From: Staphylococcus rostri
GTDB taxonomy: Bacteria > Bacillota > Bacilli > Staphylococcales > Staphylococcaceae
Reading direction: 5' to 3'
NCBI RefSeq assembly: GCF_002902145.1
Contig: NZ_PPRF01000017.1
Coordinates: 62,001 to 126,000 of the forward strand
DNA: 64,000 nt
Positions 17,447 to 25,574 of this stretch are shown piece by piece. Position numbers and translations under genes: made by a program. Within the stretch, counting starts at the first letter, position 1, and each line of letters starts with the position of its first letter. The notes below the pieces were generated by a model. The model had not been told where the DNA came from, did not search any database, and saw nothing but the letters and a program-made list of their open reading frames with translations.

Positions 17447-18349
17447 TTGAAACGAAATATTATGAGTAAGTTAATGGGGCGTTACTTGTCTCATCAACGA
17501 CATATGAAGTTTAAGACAGAGCCAGAAATAGAAGCTTTTTTAGATAAACGTCGCGTGTTGAATGAGGAAAAGCATAAGCAACCAGATCAGATTAACGTGA
17601 AGTCTAACCTCGTTAAAGATATGTTTGATGAGATGCAAGTATTTCGTTTTAACTTCGGTCATCATATTAAAAATAAAATTTTATATATTTATGGCGGAAC
17701 GTTTGTATTACAGCCATCTGCATTCCATTGGCGTTTTATGGACAAGTTGGCATATGAGACATTACATGAAGTCATTATGCCAATCTATCCAAAAGCACCA
17801 GCACATACATACCGTGATACGCATGCAGCGATTGAAGATGCGTATCGCCGTCTGTTAAAAGAAACAGAACCGGAGAACATCGTTATTATGGGCGATGCGT
17901 CTGGTGGGAATATGGCGTTAAGTTTTGTACAAAATTTATTGAAACAAGATGAATTGCCATTACCCGGGAAATTATATTTGATTTCGCCATGGCTCGACTT
18001 ATCACTTTCGAACCCAGATATTACAGAACAAGTTCAAAAGCAAGATCCGATTCAAAATATTTTCACACTGCAACAAATTGCGAAAGTATGGGCAGGCGAT
18101 TTAGAGCGTAAAGATCCACGTATTTCGCCAATGTACGGCAGTGTACGTGGCTTGCCACCTGTGTATATGTTTGGTGGCACGAGCGAAATTTTCTATCCAG
18201 ATATGTGTCAATTAAGCAATTATTTCGATGCGGAACAGCAACCGCTCCATTTCTACACATACAAAGACATGGTGACAGCATTCCCGCTGTATCCGATTGT
18301 TGAATCGCACAAAGTGTTGAAACAAATTCGCAAAACAATTGATCAATAA
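17447..18349 (+). CDS. Esterase-like alpha/beta hydrolase with altered active site
   Basis: A 300-residue alpha/beta hydrolase of the HSL (hormone-sensitive lipase) type. The order of elements is kept: the oxyanion loop YIYGGTFVLQ at 80-89 (normally HGGG), the nucleophile elbow GDASGG at 149-154 (normally GDSAGG), the acid region GGTSEIFYPD near 243-252, and the end-loop KDMVTAFPLYP at 273-283, where the family has a catalytic His in place of Thr277. The Ser is thus shifted by one and the His is missing, so ordinary esterase activity is doubtful. The start is taken as TTG 17447, six bases after GAGGG; ATG 17462 is the alternative. fusB follows 71 bases downstream, across a hairpin. Confidence 0.8.
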   Translation: MKRNIMSKLMGRYLSHQRHMKFKTEPEIEAFLDKRRVLNEEKHKQPDQINVKSNLVKDMFDEMQVFRFNFGHHIKNKILYIYGGTFVLQPSAFHWRFMDKLAYETLHEVIMPIYPKAPAHTYRDTHAAIEDAYRRLLKETEPENIVIMGDASGGNMALSFVQNLLKQDELPLPGKLYLISPWLDLSLSNPDITEQVQKQDPIQNIFTLQQIAKVWAGDLERKDPRISPMYGSVRGLPPVYMFGGTSEIFYPDMCQLSNYFDAEQQPLHFYTYKDMVTAFPLYPIVESHKVLKQIRKTIDQ

Positions 18350-18359
18350 ATCAAATACG

Positions 18360-18392
18360 GAGCTGACAACGGCATGTAGACTGTTGCAGCTC
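18360..18392 (+). terminator. Hairpin between the hydrolase and fusB (terminator or attenuator)
   Basis: GAGCTGACAAC pairs with GTTGCAGCTC and is followed by TCTATTATTTT. It lies 28 bases before the fusB ribosome site-start region, so it may end the upstream message or form part of a fusB leader. Confidence 0.6.
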
Positions 18393-18420
18393 TCTATTAT
18401 TTTCAAAGGGGAGCCAAATT

Positions 18421-19065
18421 ATGAAACCAGCAATCTATCCTTACCAGTACAATGACATTTGTGCCCAAATTCAACGCTTAAAAAATGTGTACAGATCAGT
18501 GAATGATATAGAAACAATGCGCGTTGTTCAAGTCGATACACGTGATGCCATACTCAATGCGTTTACTGAGACAGATGCACAACTGCTTGAGACTGTTGAG
18601 CGTTTGATGAATATTCGCTTATCTCAAATGCAAGTAGATGACATCCTAACAACACTACGAAACTATGTTATCCCGTTTGAATTGCCTTCCCAAAAAAGAA
18701 TGGAAAAGACATTTCGTAAGGTTAAAAAAATTAAATTTCCATCAGTTGAAGCGGCTTCACTCTATACACACAGTTTCATCGGTTGGAACGACTTAGCATC
18801 CAATCGCAAATATATGATGTACTATGATACACAGGGACAACTTCAAGGGTTTTATGGCGATTTATCTAATCAGGTTGTGAAAGGTTTTTGTTCAATTTGT
18901 CAAAAAGAGTCGAATGTCGCGTTATTTATGAAAAAGACGAATAGTGCGAGTGAAGGACGCTATACGAAAAAGGGCGATTATATTTGTCATGATAGTACAC
19001 GTTGTAATGAACAGCTAACAGATATTACAGATTTTTATGCCTTTATTAATAAGTTAGCACGATAA
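18421..19065 (+). CDS. FusB/FusC-type EF-G-binding protein (fusidic acid resistance family)
   Basis: A 214-residue protein of the FusB family. These proteins bind elongation factor G, free it from the fusidic-acid-stalled ribosome and so confer low-level resistance (established knowledge). Similarity runs over the whole length: IYPYQYN...RLKNVYRSVNDIET, PFELPSQK, KVKKIKFP, GWNDLASNRKYMMYYD and SNQVVKGFCSICQKESNVALFMKK. The C-terminal zinc finger is intact, with Cys157, Cys160, Cys189 and Cys195. The ATG follows AAAGGGGAG. Nothing nearby suggests a mobile carrier, and base composition matches the neighbours, so it may be an intrinsic chromosomal member like fusD or fusF in other species. Whether it gives clinical resistance here cannot be told. 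Confidence 0.92.
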   Translation: MKPAIYPYQYNDICAQIQRLKNVYRSVNDIETMRVVQVDTRDAILNAFTETDAQLLETVERLMNIRLSQMQVDDILTTLRNYVIPFELPSQKRMEKTFRKVKKIKFPSVEAASLYTHSFIGWNDLASNRKYMMYYDTQGQLQGFYGDLSNQVVKGFCSICQKESNVALFMKKTNSASEGRYTKKGDYICHDSTRCNEQLTDITDFYAFINKLAR

Positions 19066-19345
19066 GTATCAACGAGCGTAAACAGGGATGGAAACCTGAA
19101 TACGCTCTTTTTTACGAACATTTATATTAAAAATTCAAAAAATTTCCGTGCAATTAATTATAATTTTTAGTAGAATGTTTCTTATACAAAAATTTAGAAA
19201 TAAAGTAGATGGACAGTGAAGAGATTGTCAAAGGATATTTTCACTTTAGTTACAGATTGTGATACTGCCGATTTGTACAAATGATGTGTTACTTGTGCAA
19301 TGAAGTTCTCGCAATTTTATTTTCATTACTAAAAGGAGAGATTCC

Positions 19346-20377
19346 ATGGATTTATTGGTCGGTACGTTGTTTTTGATTTTAGTCCTCGTTATTTTCACGT
19401 TATTTACTTACAAAGCGCCTAATGGTATGCGTGCGATGGGTGCGTTAGCAAACGCGGCGATTGCGACATTTTTAGTAGAGGCATTCAACAAGTATGTGGG
19501 TGGCGAAGTACTTGGCATTAAATTTTTAGGCGAGCTCGGTGACGCAGCAGGTGGTTTAGGCGGTGTTGCAGCTGCAGGTTTAACAGCACTTGCGATTGGT
19601 GTGTCACCGGTTTATGCGTTAGTAATTGCAGCAGCTTGCGGTGGCATGGATTTACTACCGGGCTTTTTTGCGGGTTACATTATTGGTTATTTAATGAAAT
19701 ATACGGAAAGATATGTCCCAGATGGTGTTGACTTAATTGGTGCGGTGATTGTCGTTGCGCCACTTGCACGCTTAATTGCAGCGGGTTTAACGCCGGTGGT
19801 CAACAACACATTGTTAAAAATTGGCGATATTATTCAAAGCTCAACGGATACTAACCCAATTTTTATGGGGATTATTCTTGGTGGTATTATTACCGTTGTA
19901 GGTACAGCGCCGTTAAGTTCGATGGCGTTGACAGCGTTGCTAGGCTTAACAGGTGTACCAATGGCGATTGGTGCGATGGCAGCCTTCAGTTCGGCGTTTA
20001 TGAATGGTGCATTGTTCCACCGTTTACGTCTAGGTGATCGTAAAGCAACAATTTCGGTAAGTATCGAGCCACTTTCACAAGCAGATATTGTATCAGCGAA
20101 TCCAATCCCAGTGTATTTGACGAACTTTGTCGGTGGTGCTGCAGCGGGTCTTGTTATCGCATTGTCAGGTCTGATTAATGATGCGACTGGTACAGCAACA
20201 CCGATTGCAGGATTTCTCGTAATGTTCGGTTTTAACGACTGGTTAACAGTTGTATTATATGGTGTCGCAATGGCGATTATCGGACTGATTGCGGGTGTGC
20301 TCGGCTCTATTGTTTTCAAAAACTACCCAGTGGTCACAAAACAAGATATGATTGCACGTGGTGCGACAGACGCATAA
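19346..20377 (+). CDS. PTS EIIC-like membrane protein (PTS_EIIC_2 family)
   Basis: A 343-residue membrane protein rich in Gly and Ala, with about nine or ten helices. It resembles the EIIC-type proteins of the Pfam PTS_EIIC_2 family, which are found without fused IIA or IIB domains and were named toxin-regulator-like in clostridia. Helpful stretches are FTYKAPNGMRAMGALANAAIATFLVEAF, GMDLLPGFFAGYI and GTAPLSSMALTALLGLTGVPMAIG. The start has an AAAAGGAGA ribosome site. No IIA or IIB gene is near, so the substrate is unknown and transport may not need phosphorylation. The 270-base upstream gap shows no clear operator. Confidence 0.8.
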   Translation: MDLLVGTLFLILVLVIFTLFTYKAPNGMRAMGALANAAIATFLVEAFNKYVGGEVLGIKFLGELGDAAGGLGGVAAAGLTALAIGVSPVYALVIAAACGGMDLLPGFFAGYIIGYLMKYTERYVPDGVDLIGAVIVVAPLARLIAAGLTPVVNNTLLKIGDIIQSSTDTNPIFMGIILGGIITVVGTAPLSSMALTALLGLTGVPMAIGAMAAFSSAFMNGALFHRLRLGDRKATISVSIEPLSQADIVSANPIPVYLTNFVGGAAAGLVIALSGLINDATGTATPIAGFLVMFGFNDWLTVVLYGVAMAIIGLIAGVLGSIVFKNYPVVTKQDMIARGATDA

Positions 20378-20387
20378 TGTTATACGA

Positions 20388-20424
20388 AAAGAACCGATTG
20401 AGTCAATTCAGTCGGTTCTTTTGA
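20388..20424. terminator. Bidirectional terminator between the EIIC gene and ipdC
   Basis: AAAAGAACCGA pairs with TCGGTTCTTTT around GTCAATTCAG; both converging genes can use it. Confidence 0.85.
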
Positions 20425-20440
20425 ATTTATAAACAAATAC

Positions 20441-22081
20441 TTATTGATTTTGAGAAGAAAATGCTTGTGCAATATCGCGTAGTTTTGCAGGGGCATCTTC
20501 TATTGCCATTTTGACTTCTACGACATGCATACGGTCATTATGCGTATCTATTTCTTGAAAAATATTTTGTAAATCATTGGTTGTAAGAGCATCATGAACA
20601 GCAACTTGCTCACCACCGAAAACGGCAGGTAGTGCTTGATAGTTCCACATTTGAATATCGTTGTATGGTTCATACATGCCGTGAATGAGGCGTTCTACTG
20701 TGTAACCATCATTGTTAATAACAAAAATGACGGGTTTCAGTTGCTGTCTAATCATTGTTGATAATGCTTGTACAGTTAATTGTAAAGAGCCATCTCCTAT
20801 TAATAAGAGATTACGTCTATTTGGATTGGCTATTTGTGTTCCTAAAGTTGCAGGTAAGGTATAACCAATAGAGCCCCATAATGGCTGCCCGATAAATGTG
20901 TTGCTTCTATAAAGTGATAAATTGTACGCACCAAAAAATGAAGAGCCTTGTTCTGCGATAATGATATCTTCAGGTTTAATAAAAGATTGTATCATTGTAA
21001 AGTAATTTTGTTGTGATAATGGTTCGTCATTAAGCGGTAATGTAAAATCTTGTTCTTTTTCATAAGCTGGGAATTTAGTCGTATTGCAATAATTTAGTTT
21101 CAGTAAGCCTTCTAGAATATTAGTCAGAGATACATCATTTAAAATAACATCATTGATTTTTAAATGTTTGTGGTTTAAGGTCACAACATTTTCCATATTA
21201 AATTGATGAGAGAACCCTGCTGTAGCAGAGTCAGTTAGTTTTGCTCCGATAGTTAAAATCAAATCGCTATGATTCACATAATCTTTAATATGTGTTTCTG
21301 CAATCTCTCCATCATAAATACCTAAATAGTGTTCATTTTCTTCATTAAAAGCCCCTTTACCTAATGAGAGTTGTGCAACAGGGATATGTGTTTGATTGAC
21401 AAATTTTTCTAACTCATCCTGTAAGTGAAAGCTGTTAATTTCATGACCGGCAAGAATGACAGGTTGCTTTGCCGTTTCAAGTCGTTGTGCAATTTGCTGC
21501 ACATAATCAGAAATGTCTTGAGAATGTGTGGGTTGTAATTCAAAAGGTTGCGATACTTGAATTTCTGTTAGTGCAACATCGATAGGCAAGTGGATGTGCA
21601 CAGGTCTACGTTCATCGACAGCTGTTTGGATTAATCGAGGAATTTCTGATGTTGCATTTTCTGGTGTGATATAGCCTTGAGTAGCTGTAATGTGTGTAAA
21701 CATTTTTCGGTAATCATCGAATGTACCTTCTCCTAAAGAATGATGTACATACTTGCCTGCTTTTTCTACTGCGCGTGTGGGTGCGCCCGTAATCGCGATA
21801 ACTGGAACGCGTTCTGCATAAGCTCCGGCAATACCATTTACTGCACTGAGTTCACCAACGCCAAAAGTTGTAACTAATGCACCGAGTCCATTAACACGTG
21901 CATAACCGTCTGCAGCATAACTTGCATTAAGCTCATTTGTATTACCGATCCATTTGACTGAAGGATGTGCAACAATATCGTCTAAAAATGCTAAATTAAA
22001 ATCACCAGGAACACCAAATATCTCGTTCACACCAGCAGCATGCATGGATGCTACTAAATATTGTCCTACACGTTGTTTCAT
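20441..22081 (-). CDS. ipdC: Thiamin-diphosphate-dependent 2-oxo acid decarboxylase (indolepyruvate/pyruvate decarboxylase type)
   Basis: A 546-residue ThDP enzyme that removes CO2 from a 2-oxo acid to give an aldehyde. The N-terminal PYR domain opens with FGVPGDFNLAFLDDI, has the catalytic Glu region GNTNELNASYAADGYAR and the His pair YVHHSLGEGTFDDYR. The C-terminal PP domain has the diphosphate motif GDGSLQLTVQALSTM...NNDGYTVERLIHG, the signature of the PDC/IPDC/KdcA group. It is close to the S. aureus protein of 546 aa annotated as ipdC. A TTG at 22087 is in frame, but ATG 22081 lies ten bases after GGAGG. Substrate (pyruvate, indolepyruvate, phenylpyruvate or branched 2-oxo acids) cannot be settled. 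The divergent MarR gene probably controls it. Confidence 0.9.
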   Translation of the reverse strand: MKQRVGQYLVASMHAAGVNEIFGVPGDFNLAFLDDIVAHPSVKWIGNTNELNASYAADGYARVNGLGALVTTFGVGELSAVNGIAGAYAERVPVIAITGAPTRAVEKAGKYVHHSLGEGTFDDYRKMFTHITATQGYITPENATSEIPRLIQTAVDERRPVHIHLPIDVALTEIQVSQPFELQPTHSQDISDYVQQIAQRLETAKQPVILAGHEINSFHLQDELEKFVNQTHIPVAQLSLGKGAFNEENEHYLGIYDGEIAETHIKDYVNHSDLILTIGAKLTDSATAGFSHQFNMENVVTLNHKHLKINDVILNDVSLTNILEGLLKLNYCNTTKFPAYEKEQDFTLPLNDEPLSQQNYFTMIQSFIKPEDIIIAEQGSSFFGAYNLSLYRSNTFIGQPLWGSIGYTLPATLGTQIANPNRRNLLLIGDGSLQLTVQALSTMIRQQLKPVIFVINNDGYTVERLIHGMYEPYNDIQMWNYQALPAVFGGEQVAVHDALTTNDLQNIFQEIDTHNDRMHVVEVKMAIEDAPAKLRDIAQAFSSQNQ

Positions 22082-22220
22082 TATCAATACGCCTCCGTTA
22101 TGATTAATATGTTTTTAGCATAACAACTTTCAATTAATAGGTAAAGTATGTTGACTTATTTTTGTTAAGACAAAGTTTAGAGAGTGTACTATAATGAATA
22201 TAATTACAGAAGGAAAGCGA

Positions 22221-22676
22221 ATGATTGCCGTGCCACAAAATGATTATGAACATATGTTGTTTTACTTTGCATACAAGACATTTATTTCGACGGCTGATGA
22301 CATGATTGAATCCTATGGCATGAGTCGTCAGCATCATCGATTTTTATTTTTTATTAACAAATTACCGGGTATTACGATTAAGGAATTATTAGAAACTTTA
22401 GAGATTTCTAAGCAAGGTTCACATGCAACGTTGCGAAAATTAAGAGAAGAAGACTTAATCACAGAACAGGTCTCTGAGGTGGATCGACGTGTAAAACATT
22501 TGTATGCGACTGAAAAAGGACGTACACTCATTACAAAATTGAATCAAGCACAAGATGAATTGTTACAGACGATTCAATCAGAAGTTGGTGACAATTGGTA
22601 TGATGTTATGGAAGCATTGGCGAATCATAGAGAGGGTTTTGAGAAGGTTAAGCATTTGAAAGATGATTCGGAATAA
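22221..22676 (+). CDS. MarR-family transcriptional regulator
   Basis: A 151-residue winged-helix regulator: dimer helices at both ends, a helix-turn-helix in GITIKELLETLEISKQGSHATLRKLREEDLI, and the wing with EVDRRVKHLYATEKG. The frame is open from 22194, but ATG 22221 has an AGAAGGAAAG ribosome site at a good distance. It is divergent from ipdC (139 bases between starts) and 32 bases upstream of a 2-hydroxyacid dehydrogenase gene. MarR proteins placed this way usually repress both neighbours and respond to a small ligand. The ligand is unknown; a 2-oxo acid or an aldehyde is a guess from context. Confidence 0.85.
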   Translation: MIAVPQNDYEHMLFYFAYKTFISTADDMIESYGMSRQHHRFLFFINKLPGITIKELLETLEISKQGSHATLRKLREEDLITEQVSEVDRRVKHLYATEKGRTLITKLNQAQDELLQTIQSEVGDNWYDVMEALANHREGFEKVKHLKDDSE

Positions 22677-22708
22677 TTGCATGGATATTATTAAAGGGGA
22701 CGATAAAT

Positions 22709-23635
22709 ATGAAATTGGGTTTAATTGGAATTGGTAAAGTGGGAAGTCAAATTCTAACAGATATTCAATATTTGAATTTGTTTTCTGATATTGTAGTTAT
22801 TGATACGAATGAACAGTTAGCAAGAGGGGAAGTTGTAGATCATCAACATGCACAAGGGTTGAAGTCGACGAGCCATATTCGTATTAACAGTGGGGATTAT
22901 GCGGACCTAGTGGATGCGGATGTGATTGTTGTGACAGCGAGTATTGCGACAGATCCTAATTTACCTGACCGTACAGCGTTAACCAAAGGCAATGTAGCAG
23001 TTGTAACGGATGTGATGAATCGTATTCATGCAGTGACGCAACAGCCGCTTATTGTTTTTGTGTCGAACCCCGTGGATACGATCACGTATGTAGCAACACA
23101 AGTGAATGATTATCCGAACGAGAAAATAATGGGTACAGGAACGTTATTAGAGAGTTCGCGTTTTAGAACGTTGATTGCTAAGCATTATGATATTGATCCG
23201 AAAAGTGTAGAAGGTTTTGTGATTGGGGAGCATGGCCAACATGCAGTGCCAGTATGGAGTAAGACGACCATTGCAGGTATGTCGTTGGATGAGTTTGAAT
23301 TATTGTCCAACAAAGCATCCATCAACCGAACAGCAATTACGCAACAAATTGATAAAGTATCTTTTGATGTGTTCCATGATAAAGGTTGGACGAACGTTGC
23401 GATTGCGAAGACGACCGTCGAACTGGTAAAAAGTTTGATGTTGAATGAAAAATCAATTTTACCGCTGACATCACTTGCGAAGAATGGACGTTTAGCAGTG
23501 AGTTTGCCAACATTAGTGACACGACAAGGCGTTGAACACGTATTCCAAATTGCTTTAGATGAAACGGAGCAGCAGCAATTTGAGCAGGCACAAGCGTATA
23601 TTCAACAAACGATTAATACACATTATCATAAATAA
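22709..23635 (+). CDS. L-lactate/2-hydroxyacid dehydrogenase-family protein
   Basis: A 308-residue NAD-dependent dehydrogenase of the LDH/MDH family. It shows the Rossmann motif GIGKVG (7-12), the NAD-selective acid in VIDTNE, the loop Arg in LPDRTALTKGNV, VFVSNPVDTITYVA, substrate Arg151 and the catalytic His175 in IGEHGQHAVPVW. The residue that is Asp168 in normal LDH is Glu148 here (GTGTLLESSRFR). GTGTLLE resembles L-2-hydroxyisocaproate dehydrogenases (GTGTLLD) more than housekeeping LDH. With the MarR gene just upstream and ipdC facing away, a role in reducing 2-oxo acids other than pyruvate is plausible (inference). Confidence 0.8.
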   Translation: MKLGLIGIGKVGSQILTDIQYLNLFSDIVVIDTNEQLARGEVVDHQHAQGLKSTSHIRINSGDYADLVDADVIVVTASIATDPNLPDRTALTKGNVAVVTDVMNRIHAVTQQPLIVFVSNPVDTITYVATQVNDYPNEKIMGTGTLLESSRFRTLIAKHYDIDPKSVEGFVIGEHGQHAVPVWSKTTIAGMSLDEFELLSNKASINRTAITQQIDKVSFDVFHDKGWTNVAIAKTTVELVKSLMLNEKSILPLTSLAKNGRLAVSLPTLVTRQGVEHVFQIALDETEQQQFEQAQAYIQQTINTHYHK

Positions 23636-23641
23636 TGAAAG

Positions 23642-23688
23642 CACACCGTATAGTGGATGACAATGTATCCATTTATACGGTGTTTTAT
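23642..23688. terminator. Bidirectional terminator after the dehydrogenase gene
   Basis: CACACCGTATA pairs with TATACGGTGTTTT. It sits between two converging genes. Confidence 0.75.
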
Positions 23689-23694
23689 ATTGTG

Positions 23695-24171
23695 TTATTT
23701 ACGTGGTATGCCAATGCGATGGCCGAGTTGTGCAGGCCATTCTTGCTGACCTTGTGATGCATAGTAATGTACTAATTGCTGATAAATATCGTCTGGATAA
23801 GGGGCTGCACGACGCGTGTTACGGTCAATACCCATCATCATCGTTTCCCCAGTCGCACATAACGTGTTAGTCTCTCTGTCGAACAATGTCATAAAGAAAT
23901 GCGTCCGTTTTTCATCGTAGTCATAGATGCGGACATGAATATCAATCGTATTCCCTTGTGCGATTTCTCGTATATACGTAATATGTGTTTCAAGTGTGAA
24001 GACGGTGTAGTTACGACGCGTCCGTTCTTCAGTCGTCAATCCTATTTGATCATGAAAGTGGTCGATAGCCAGGCTGAACACACGCGCATATTCTGCATCA
24101 TTCATATGTCCATTACGATCAATCCAAGCATCATCGACCAACGTTGTATCAACGAAAGGGTAGCTCAACAT
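23695..24171 (-). CDS. Hot-dog-fold acyl-CoA thioesterase (4HBT family)
   Basis: A 158-residue single-domain hot-dog thioesterase. The active-site helix region is DAWIDRNGHMNDAEYARVFSLAIDHF, with the typical D-x-N-G-H-M-N, followed by the strands THITYIREIAQGNTIDIHVRIYDYD and HFFMTLFDRETNTLCATGETMMMGID. The open frame reaches 24222, but ATG 24171 has AAAGGAG eight bases before it and starts at the natural domain edge, so I use it. Family members hydrolyse acyl- or aryl-CoA esters; the substrate is not visible, and betainyl-CoA and short acyl-CoA are both possible. It is a single gene. Confidence 0.8.
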   Translation of the reverse strand: MLSYPFVDTTLVDDAWIDRNGHMNDAEYARVFSLAIDHFHDQIGLTTEERTRRNYTVFTLETHITYIREIAQGNTIDIHVRIYDYDEKRTHFFMTLFDRETNTLCATGETMMMGIDRNTRRAAPYPDDIYQQLVHYYASQGQQEWPAQLGHRIGIPRK

Positions 24172-24270
24172 AATAACCGCTCCTTTTAAACAATATAGTT
24201 CCAATATAGCATGAACCTTCATCTAAAAACATAAAAGGTTGCGTTATCTGAGAACGTTGTTATATACTTT

Positions 24271-24291
24271 AAAACGTAACGATTACGATTT
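24271..24291 (+). promoter_or_regulatory. Zur-box-like operator
   Basis: The 21 bases AAAACGTAACG-ATTACGATTT (24271-24291) differ from the Bacillus Zur box AAATCGTAATN-ATTACGATTT at two places. The site lies 21 bases before the CobW-family gene, where a bound repressor would block transcription. Confidence 0.8.
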
Positions 24292-24312
24292 ATAAAAGGT
24301 GGGCTATTCATA

Positions 24313-25518
24313 ATGGATAAAAAAGTACCAGTAACTGTATTAAGTGGTTATTTAGGTTCGGGTAAAACAACGTTACTGAATCATATTTTAAATCATCGTG
24401 ACGGACGTCGTATCGCAGTGATTGTGAATGATATGAGTGAAGTGAATATCGACAAAGACTTAGTAGCAGATGGCGGGGGCTTATCTCGTACAGATGAAAA
24501 GTTAGTAGAGCTATCTAACGGTTGTATTTGTTGTACGTTGCGTGAAGATTTACTTCGAGAAGTGAAGGCAATTGCGGAACGTGGCGGTATTGATCAAATT
24601 GTCATTGAATCTACGGGGATTTCCGAGCCAGTGCCTGTTGCGCAAACATTCTCATATATCGATGAAGAGATTGGCATTGATTTAACACAATTATGTCAGT
24701 TGGATACGATGGTAACGGTAGTGGATGCACATCGTTTTATGAGAGACTTCCAATCTGAAGACTTATTGTTAGATCGAGATCAAGCGGTAGGCGAAGGGGA
24801 CGAACGTACGATTGCCGACTTATTGATCGATCAAATTGAGTTTTGTGATGTATTGGTGCTAAATAAAGTGGACTTAGTAACAGAAGAAGAAATCAATCAG
24901 TTAGAGGCGATGTTAAGAAAATTACAACCGTCTGCGAAAATCATTAGAACAGTTAATGGACAAGTAGACTTAGATGATGTTTTAGATACAGGGTTATTTA
25001 ACTTCGATCAAGCAAGTCAGTCTGCTGGCTGGATTCAAGAATTAGAAGCTGGCGGTCATGCAACACATACACCAGAGACGGAAGAATATGGTATTTCATC
25101 ATTCGTTTATAAACGCCGTCTGCCATTCCATGCACAACGCTTTAATGATTGGTTAGAAGGTATGTCGAAAAATATCGTCCGTGCAAAAGGGATTGCATGG
25201 CTTGCACAGTATAATGAAGTCGCATGCCTCGTATCACAAGCTGGCAGTGTTGTAGATATCCATCCAGTCACGTATTGGGTAGACGCAATGCCAAAAGCTG
25301 AGCGCGCTGCGATTCTGCAAGAGCGTGAAGATGTCCGCGCTGATTGGGACCCAGAATATGGCGACCGTCAAACGCAACTTGTCATCATCGGTATCGACTT
25401 AGATGAAGCCGCAATGACACGTGAACTAGATGAATGTTTATTAAAAGCAACAGAGATTAATGCCGACTGGTCACAATTAGAAGATCCATACGGTTGGCAA
25501 ATTAGACGACAAGCTTAA
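24313..25518 (+). CDS. CobW/YciC-family zinc metallochaperone GTPase
   Basis: A 401-residue G3E GTPase of the COG0523 zinc subgroup (YciC/ZagA). The P-loop is GYLGSGKTT (12-20), the metal-binding CxCC is in [14 protein letters not shown], the switch/Walker-B region in [14 protein letters not shown] and the guanine motif in LNKVDL. The C-terminal CobW domain carries [15 protein letters not shown], as in B. subtilis YciC, about 397 aa. Known relatives deliver zinc to client enzymes during zinc starvation (established knowledge). The Zur-like box just upstream fits zinc rather than cobalt or nickel. Single gene with a bidirectional terminator. Confidence 0.9.
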   Translation: MDKKVPVTVLSGYLGSGKTTLLNHILNHRDGRRIAVIVNDMSEVNIDKDLVADGGGLSRTDEKLVELSNGCICCTLREDLLREVKAIAERGGIDQIVIESTGISEPVPVAQTFSYIDEEIGIDLTQLCQLDTMVTVVDAHRFMRDFQSEDLLLDRDQAVGEGDERTIADLLIDQIEFCDVLVLNKVDLVTEEEINQLEAMLRKLQPSAKIIRTVNGQVDLDDVLDTGLFNFDQASQSAGWIQELEAGGHATHTPETEEYGISSFVYKRRLPFHAQRFNDWLEGMSKNIVRAKGIAWLAQYNEVACLVSQAGSVVDIHPVTYWVDAMPKAERAAILQEREDVRADWDPEYGDRQTQLVIIGIDLDEAAMTRELDECLLKATEINADWSQLEDPYGWQIRRQA

Positions 25519-25524
25519 TCAAGC

Positions 25525-25572
25525 ACATAAAAAAGCACGGTACGCGTCAAAATCGCGATACCGTGCTTTTTA
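25525..25572. terminator. Bidirectional terminator between the CobW gene and gltS
   Basis: AAAAAGCACGGTA pairs with TACCGTGCTTTTT, with CGCG-type pairing in the loop region. Confidence 0.85.
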
Positions 25573-25574
25573 AA

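Noticed and set aside
19834..20319. 161-residue frame on the minus strand inside the EIIC gene
   Set aside because: Lies fully antisense to a well-supported membrane protein gene and is low-complexity (Ala, Ile, Pro rich), as expected for the reverse of Gly/Ala helices.
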